From positions 64,501 to 128,500 of the forward strand of contig CALSFV010000444.1 of the NCBI GenBank assembly GCA_943737045.1: a stretch of 64,000 nt of DNA. The letters run 5' to 3'. The notes beneath the pieces are model-generated. The model was not told the origin of the DNA. It ran no database searches and saw nothing but the letters and a program-made list of their open reading frames with translations. Each line of letters begins with the position of its first letter. Position 1 is the first letter of the stretch. Origin of the DNA: Parapristionchus giblindavisi (Eukaryota > Nematoda > Chromadorea > Rhabditida > Diplogasteridae). Positions 57,401-64,000 of the stretch are shown in pieces. The position numbers and the translations under genes were made by a program.

Positions 57401-60400
57401 CGAAGTGACTACCGTACACTAGCAACATAAATTTAACTACATTATCGCAGATAATCATATCCAACCTGTCCAATAGCCCATGCAATGAAGAAATTCAACT
57501 TCTTCTTATCTTCTACTACAGATTCAACTATGGTATCGAAAAGACCTATACAATCATATCATTGAATCATATCATTCTATTCCATACGAGAACTAACCAA
57601 AATAGAAAGCCCTATAGATAATGATTCCTTGGATGGACGAATTGAATCCTCTATATAATCCAATCACACCATCACTCTTTATAATCTTTTTAGTACAGTC
57701 AACAAGACCAGTGAATTCTCTTTGATCAGAAGATCGTCCAATGTCAGTAGCCAAACGAGTCCTACGCGGAAAGTTACAGTAATCCAAATCATTTCAGTGC
57801 TACCGTACCTAGCGAAATCCAATGGATAAATGAACATAAGTGAAGTAGCTCCAGCTGCTCCACCAGCAGTTAGATTACTTCCTAATCTTAACCATAAAGG
57901 TCCATTTTTATCAACATCCATTATAGCTCGATATGTATCCTATAGTGGTTCAATAATAATCTATCCCTGTATGCAAATCAGTCAATCACAACTATATTTT
58001 AGATCAATACCTTAAAGGCAAAATTAAGAGCTTGTTGTGGAAAGATTCGAATAACATTGATACCATTGCCTCTCCATAAAGATATAGGACCCTGTATTAA
58101 TATTGTGGATGATATTTGTAGGAAGGACAATGTGAACCTGTTCTTTGATCACTCTTTTCATACAATCTCCTATTCCTTTATATCTATCATTCTCTCCTAT
58201 CGTTGGTTGTGCATGTTGAAGTTGAAGAAGAATCTTGACCCGATCAATTGGAGCTACGATAGTTCTACACAAATCTATCAATTGATATTTCATCTATGAT
58301 AATGCAAACAAGCCTGGCCAAAGCAGCTGAAGCTCCTCCAGCAGCAAAATCTAATATAAACTTCTTGGTTCCAGATGCGTGATGAGGTAGATCACCCATT
58401 GAGAGAACCTTCAATACTTTCAATGAACACAAACGAATGCAATTGATGGTTAGCAAGTATTAATAGGGTTTTGTAGAAGAGAAAGGAATACATTGAAGAG
58501 TTATGAAGAGAGAGAGATGGGTCACATTACATAGTGTAGATGGAATAGAGAAAGAGTAGAAGAACTGTTTGATTTTGATAGATGAGGATAGAATAGAAGG
58601 ATAGAGAATGGAACAGTCAACTGATTGATAAGAGAGCTCAATGAAAGAAGAAGGAAAGGACAAGAAATTATAAATGTCTATGATAATGATAGGAGAGAAG
58701 AGAGAATAACGAACCGATGAAACCTATACAAGTACAGAAGAATGATTCAACAACAATAATTAGAACATGGGATATAGTAATTGAATGATATTTAGAACAA
58801 TAGAAGGAAATGGCATTTGAATACTCACGTCATGTTCGCTCTATTCTCACGTGCCAATAGAGATAGATTGAAATAGAAGAGGAAAAGATTGGACAGTACT
58901 AGAGTAGACAACAAAATATGGTGATTTGGGTAAAAGAAGAGGAGAGAATAGTGCAACCATGTATATGGAAAAGATATAAAGATGAAAACATGAGATTGGA
59001 ACTATAAAGTTCAAATAAGTACGAAAAGAAGGAAAAAGTCAGTGGAACAAAATAAGAAGAGAAAAAGAACAATGAAATTGGTAAATGAAAGAAGAACAAG
59101 GCATGTAAAAACAAATAAAACGTCACTTAAAATGAGAAATAGAGGACCAACATGAAAAGAGAAAGAACGAATGAAAAGGGAGTAAAGAGGGCAAAGAGGG
59201 CTAAAGGGCAAAACGCCATGTGTCACCCTTACTTCCATTAGACAACGGTTGTAAAAAATGTCTTTACGGAAGGTTCAGAAAGATGCATGTCTATGTAATC
59301 TCTGGTAATTTCTCCCCGCGGGGCACCTTGTCTAAGCACGCCACCAAGCGGGGCACCCTGCCTTTAGTTTCCCCGCGGAGCACCCTGTTGCTCACCCCGC
59401 GGGGCACCTTGTCGAAGAGAAACTTCCCCGCGGGGCACCCTGTCATTTTCAGAGACTCAACAAGCTGCCCCGCAGGGTGCCCGGCAGAGTGCCCCGCGGG
59501 GAGAAATTTCCAGAGATATAATATTCTTCACACACATAGGTGGGCACGTTGAGGGAGGGGAAAAAGCAGTGTAAAATAATTTTTAAACAGTTTTTTTTAA
59601 CGCAATTTTTTAAACATTTTCGAACGTAAGGCCTCGGGGGATACAATGCTGTGCGAAAAAAATGCTTTGACGCGTCCATCTACCTCCCACGTGATAATGG
59701 TAAATTAACTAACTGATAAGTCCATCCATAATCATTGGATACACGATCCTTTAACTTCATCACACAAGAAGGAACTCCACATAATGGTCGATTGACTACA
59801 TCTGATGCTATTCTATAGAAGTTATTCACGTAGAGGGCTTCAAAGTGATTGTCCAGAATGGGAAACGACTGAAATGAATAATTTACAAAATAAAATAATA
59901 CATTTGGCACTTTAATCGAAATAAGATTTGCGAGGTAAAAAGTTCTAATCAAGGACTTCTAATCATACATGGGAGGCGAACCTGGAGTTCGATTCTACAG
60001 GGGGCACCCGCACGAAAAATGGTTAATTTTACAGGGGGCTTCACTTATTTTTCAAAAATTTCACCGAAATTTCATTTTTTTACAGGGGCATTTCACAAAT
60101 TTTCGAAAAGCCCTAATTTTACAGGGGGGCGTGTTGAGGCCCATGAGGCCCATGGATGCTTCTAATACAGTAACAGTGATTCGTAAGTGAACATTGATAG
60201 AGTGAGAGAAGAGAGACTGATGAACTAGAGAACGAGATTGCAACGAACGTGTTACAGTAACCCAAATTTAAAAAAAATTTCTTGTTCTCATCGTTGTGAA
60301 TGAAATGAGCGAAAGGTATCACAAAACAATGATAGATAAAAGATGATTGAATGAATAGATGAAGAAAAGGAATGAAACCTTTTGTGTCTCTAATTCTTGT

Positions 60401-61181
60401 TGTGCTCCTGTATGAATGAGTCTTTTACTTCTTAACCAATCAGCCAATGAAGATAGAAGAGTGAGTACAGTGAATTGGAAGGCTACCTACAATCATCAAT
60501 ATGACATACGATACATTTATTCGAGGTACGGTAGATCACAGCTCTGTACCATTGATGTGGAAAATATTTTTTTTTTAATTTTCGAATTTTTATTTCGGAA
60601 AAAAATCGAAAAAAAATTAACCCAAGAATTTTAAACAATGTATTCTTTTTCGAAAATATCAAAAGTAAAACTGTAATTTTTGTTTTCATTTTTTTAAATT
60701 GCCATTATTTTTATTTTGTTCTTTTTTATGTCAAAGCGTTTTCCGATTAAAAAAAGTAGTTCGAATTTTTTCGAGAAAATAAATTTGTTGGCCTCTAATG
60801 TCGATCACAAATGAATAAATGAGACTTACCAGCATAGCTGTATACCACGGCGATTCTTCCAATTCTCCCATATCATATTCACCTCGTGCCCATTTACTAA
60901 AAATATGAAAGATTGATAATTTATTCTCAATTCGAGAAGCTGAATTGATTCTATTCAGCATACATAGGCTAACCATTACAAAATTAATATTAAAGTTTCA
61001 TTTTAATGCAAATTTCTAGGAAAAAAATGAATAGAAGGGAAACTGTATAGAGTCATAAAGATGAGAAGATTTGTGATGACAAGTAGATAATGACTCACAA
61101 TTCCTTCTGAATGTATTCCTTCTTTGGTGATGGTTCAACTCCCTCTATTAGTTTCCTATCTACATCTTTCGTTTGTCCCAT
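54469..61181 (-). CDS. sptl: Serine palmitoyltransferase, large subunit 2 (SPTLC2)
   Basis: PLP-dependent alpha-oxoamine synthase that condenses serine with palmitoyl-CoA at the ER, the first step of sphingolipid synthesis; it pairs with SPTLC1. Exons 61181-61099, 60896-60830, 60486-60379, 59868-59714 and 56857 onward join in phase. N-terminal [13 protein letters not shown] and [16 protein letters not shown] form the membrane anchor. Then [103 protein letters not shown] with the PLP-binding Asp/His region, and [18 protein letters not shown] with the Schiff-base Lys. The C terminus has [21 protein letters not shown] and [15 protein letters not shown] 2.86-kb intron (56858-59713) contains a whole ADP/ATP carrier gene. 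C. elegans has two such paralogues (sptl-2, sptl-3); which this is I cannot say. Confidence 0.94.
57083..58399 (-). CDS. ant-1: Mitochondrial ADP/ATP carrier (ANT)
   Basis: Inner-membrane exchanger of ADP and ATP (SLC25A4-6 family). The start at 58399 gives [20 protein letters not shown]. All three carrier repeats have their P-x-[DE]-x-x-[RK] motif: PIDRVK, PLDFAR, PWDTVR. The diagnostic RRRMMM nucleotide-binding signature is present ([11 protein letters not shown], about 57355). Also seen: [91 protein letters not shown] and [18 protein letters not shown]. It ends with [10 protein letters not shown]. Its own introns are small and properly spliced, so it is not a retrocopy. It lies entirely inside an SPTLC2 intron on the same strand; ~1.3 kb of intron upstream would have to hold its promoter. 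The gene is complete. Confidence 0.93.
58470..59215. other. Purine-rich region upstream of the nested ANT gene
   Basis: The plus strand is unusually AG-rich (GAAGAGAAAGGA, AGAAGAGGAGAG), giving a CT-rich minus strand upstream of the ANT start. Within the SPTLC2 intron; likely promoter or leader of ANT. Confidence 0.4.
59298..59525. mobile_element. GC-rich palindromic-module element, copy 3 (variant)
   Basis: About seven modules around CCCCGCGGGGCACCYTGTC, the last reversed. Border TCTCTGGTAATTTCTCCCCG on the left and CGGGGAGAAATTTCCAGAGA on the right are inverted. Same design as copies 1 and 2, but its sequence has drifted. Lies inside the SPTLC2 intron. Confidence 0.85.
59985..60140. repeat. 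TTTTACAGGGG-containing degenerate tandem repeat
   Basis: Four units of TTTTACAGGGG(G) followed by a T/A-rich arm at about 59995, 60029, 60077 and 60117. Within an SPTLC2 intron (the host gene is on the other strand). Confidence 0.7.
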
Positions 61182-62957
61182 CCTCTTCTTCCTATAATAC
61201 AATCATTCAGAGTTCATCGAGTCCTTATCATTAAATGGGACGACACGAACCATGAACCACGCCCTCTTATCTATCTATCAACCATACTTTCCACGAACAA
61301 TAAAAGCGGAAGATACGGAGTTTAGTGTGGAAAACAACGGATTTAGTTAGGAAGAAAGAAAATGGAATGAAAGAATAAGATGTATCACCTAGTAACAATT
61401 GTATATCTGTAGAAGAAGAGAGTGAAAATGTGAATCATAGATTAGATAAAGTAGGAAGGGATAGTCATAATATATGGAAATATGAGTAAACAACGAGTAA
61501 GAGTACTAAACTAATCATAGGAATTCACTATCACAAATATGCAAAGCAGATAAATGAGTAACCTTCCGATTCATCATAGTATAGAATGTATAGTCAGTAT
61601 GAATGTATTTATATTTTGTATACGAGACAGACACAAAGGACGAGAGATACAATGGAATGAATGACTGAAGAAGAAGAAAGTGGACTGATTGGAATCTACA
61701 CAGATAGAGATAGATGAGATGGGAAAATACTTTGTACTATCACCTGATTATGATTTCTGGCGTGATAATGATCCGTTTAAGGATACATTGTACCAAAATG
61801 AGAGAAGAAGGATAGAATAAGTAATAATAAGTAAGAAGAATAAAAGAAAAGAAGGAATGATAGAAAAGAGAGAATGATGAGAGGAATGATTCCGAATGAA
61901 AATGGCTGTTTGAAATGATGGAATTGAAAAAAGAGTGGGAGAGAGAAGAGGCAAGGCATATCTCTCCATCTCTCACTCAAATGGTCTCTTCTATCTCTCT
62001 ATCTGCCTCTCTCCCTTGAAACCTAGCTGCACCAATGCAGTGCACGTTAGAGAATAGGGACATAAGGCGAGAGATAGAGAAGGAGAACAAGGACGAGTAG
62101 AGAAGGTGGTGTGCAGAAGAAAGATAAAGATTGTAGACTATGAAACCAATCGATATACAACTATCAAAACTATAATGGGAAATGGAATATGCTAAAAGAG
62201 AGAAGAAAACGAAAGAAAGGAATGCAAACGCGAATTGTGAACGATGCGTCATCAATCGGATTCTATCAACTTTTTCGTCATAAGTATGATGTAGGAATAA
62301 AATAAAGACGAGGATTGAAAAGAATTTGGATCACACCATATGTATGAGTGACATGATAGTGGGAGATTGATAGAGATCGAGTAAATGAATAAGCTGTTGT
62401 TTACTCTATCTCTCTTTCATGTGAATAGAATTCCGATTGATGGAATTGTGTGAGAGAAGAAAAAGAATGATAGATGATAGAGATGAGTCATTTCCTATAA
62501 GAGATAAGAAACCAATAAGTGATATTAGGGTGGTATATTGATCAAGTACACAAAAATAAGGGGTTGACAGCTAGACCCAGGGAATGAACACGTGCAGGAT
62601 GAATGCATATGGCGAGTCTTTCTGTCACTCGAGAGGTCACATATAGATATAGATCCACTTATTGTCCACGGAATAGAGAAGAAAGGGGCAATAGCTACCT
62701 TCATATGCATCAATTACAATACTATACATCTGAAAAACTTATCAACCGTTTTGTTCCTGTTTAATTTGCCACATAAATGAACCATGTACTGTTTATCTCA
62801 AAATTTAACACCCATAATGTTATCATATATATATACAGATACAATAGAACAGGCGGTAATGGCAGACAAGTAAAGCATATCGACGAAAGAGAAAAAGATT
62901 GCATTGAATGCGGCCATAGAATGGGGTGATATTAGGGAAATGGGGGATAGAGATCAA
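61182..62957. other. SPTLC2 upstream region, purine-rich
   Basis: AG-rich plus strand (especially 61640-62260). Serine/phenylalanine-rich minus-strand frames are low-complexity. No gene recognised; should contain the SPTLC2 promoter. Confidence 0.45.
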
Positions 62958-63984
62958 TCAATCATCACTCAATATACATCCACCTCCTGGTTGGGTTCGT
63001 ATACATGTCCGTATCCTCTTTGGTATAACCATTTCAGGAGTAATTTGTCCACCATTGCCCTCTACGAACTGACTGACTGCCTTGATAAACTCTCCATCTG
63101 CAAGGAACATGTTTTCATGATACACACTACATTATAGCCACAGCAATCACACCACTCAGCATTCATCTATCATCATATAGAGAATGATAACAGTAAATAT
63201 TAAATCAGCAAGAACAACAGTAAGGATAAAACATCATTATACATACTTACCTAGGTAAAGTCCACTCTCGATAAAATAGAAGCATGAATTGATGATGTAA
63301 ACAAGAAACACGATAATGCGAATAAGGTTGAATGTTATTGCATTTTATTTCAGCCATTACAGCCCTCTTTGATTTTTCTACGCGTGCATTAGTACGGTAC
63401 TGATATCGAGACAAAGGTGAAATAGTAGTTAATGATAACCCAGTTGAAACAGAAGATAAAGCATGTGAAGCAACTTTGGTAGTAAGCATATATGGAACAG
63501 CATCAGTTCGAGGAATCTTACCATCAGGGGTATTAGATTGAATTGAAGGATCTGTACGAACAATGAATTCATCAGCAGTTTTTCTAAAAGATGAAGGTCT
63601 GAAAAGAAGAACTCTCGCTGGATGGGTGGAAGTAACTGGCATAGGCGTAGAAAAACCAGGAATGAATCGAGAAGGTTTGAGTTTAGGCATAGGAGGGGGT
63701 GAAGGACGAATCGTCTCTTCTTCTGGTATACCAGGTCGAGATACATCATAATCATCAATAGGTAATGGAGGTGGAGGAATATTTGATGATCGTGGAGGAC
63801 CTTCTATTCCTTCTCCAAGACGACGTAAAGTTGTCTTCTCATATGCATCCTATAAACATACTAACAGTAAACATGATATATCGAGTAGAATATCTCACCT
63901 GTACAAGTTCAAGATTCTTTGCTTTAGGATGTTCATCATCCAAATCTCCATAATCTTCATCTCGAGGAGGTACTGTTACTTCCT
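62958..63984 (-). CDS. Unrecognised proline-rich protein with a 16-nt microexon (5' partial)
   Basis: Exons run from beyond the right edge. 63984-63898 is VTVPPRDEDYGDLDDEHPKA. The large next exon starts at about 63850 and has PPRSSNIPPPPLPIDDYDV, IRPSPPPMPKLKPSRFIPGF, then Ser/Thr-rich HALSSVSTGLSLTTISPLS and KSKRA. With a donor after KRA (about 63360), a 16-nt exon at 63266-63251 (SGLYL) and the last exon 63097-62958, the frame closes perfectly. The last exon reads DGEFIKAVSQFVEGNGGQIT, PEMVIPKRIRTCIRTQPGGG and a TGA at 62958. Without the microexon the last exon is out of phase. Pro-rich disordered N-terminal part plus a compact conserved-looking C terminus; family unknown. Confidence 0.6.
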
Positions 63985-64000
63985 GTTAAATGAAAATTGG

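Noticed and set aside
58899..62255. Several Phe/Ser/Leu-rich minus-strand frames resembling membrane proteins
   Set aside because: They translate CT-rich promoter DNA upstream of ANT and SPTLC2; overlapping frames give the same kind of peptide.

Overview
The window looks like the nuclear genome of a nematode, probably a rhabditid or other chromadorean. Genes are cut into many small exons by introns of about 35-100 bases with weak AT-rich acceptors. Intergenic DNA is AT-rich and short-period and inverted repeats are abundant. The proteins fit: an EMB-4/Aquarius helicase, ISY1, a WxxxGWxW-amide neuropeptide precursor of the NLP-42/myoinhibitory type, a C-type lectin/vWA mosaic, acid ceramidase and SPTLC2. 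Nothing bacterial (operon, Shine-Dalgarno site, CRISPR) is present. All gene models below were spliced by eye; exon phases were checked where stated.

Layout. 1-0.2 kb is a CT hexamer repeat. 0.7-3.1 kb (+) is a secreted M14 zinc carboxypeptidase. 3.9-5.6 kb (-) is an unrecognised secreted protein. 6.1-7.4 kb (+) is ISY1. 8.2-9.1 kb (-) is a small secreted cysteine-rich protein. 9.97-12.7 kb (+) is a PAN/vWA/C-type-lectin mosaic. 12.9-24.0 kb (+) is Aquarius/EMB-4, whose introns carry a 132-bp satellite, heptamer arrays and a 1.4-kb fold-back element. 24.5-30.4 kb (+) holds two tandem tryptophanyl-tRNA synthetase genes. 31.0-31.6 kb (+) is the neuropeptide precursor. 32.6-33.9 kb (-) is a BAH-domain protein. 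34-40.6 kb is gene-poor and packed with inverted-repeat elements. 40.6-43.2 kb (+) is acid ceramidase. 43.2-54.4 kb is gene-poor, with GC-rich orphan exons, fold-backs and GC-palindrome elements. 54.5-61.2 kb (-) is SPTLC2, with a complete ADP/ATP carrier gene (57.1-58.4 kb, -) inside one of its introns. 63.0 kb to the edge (-) is an unrecognised proline-rich gene with a 16-nt microexon.

Functional links. ISY1 and Aquarius are partners in the spliceosomal NTC/intron-binding complex, and here they lie about 5.5 kb apart on the same strand with two other genes between them. Acid ceramidase and SPTLC2 stand at opposite ends of sphingolipid metabolism, but they are too far apart to suggest co-regulation.

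The points most worth a second look are the tandem synthetase pair, the same-strand nested ADP/ATP carrier, a three-locus family of GC-rich palindromic modules, the 132-bp intronic satellite, the GATCTTT heptamer arrays, and the GC-rich orphan exons between 45 and 52 kb.
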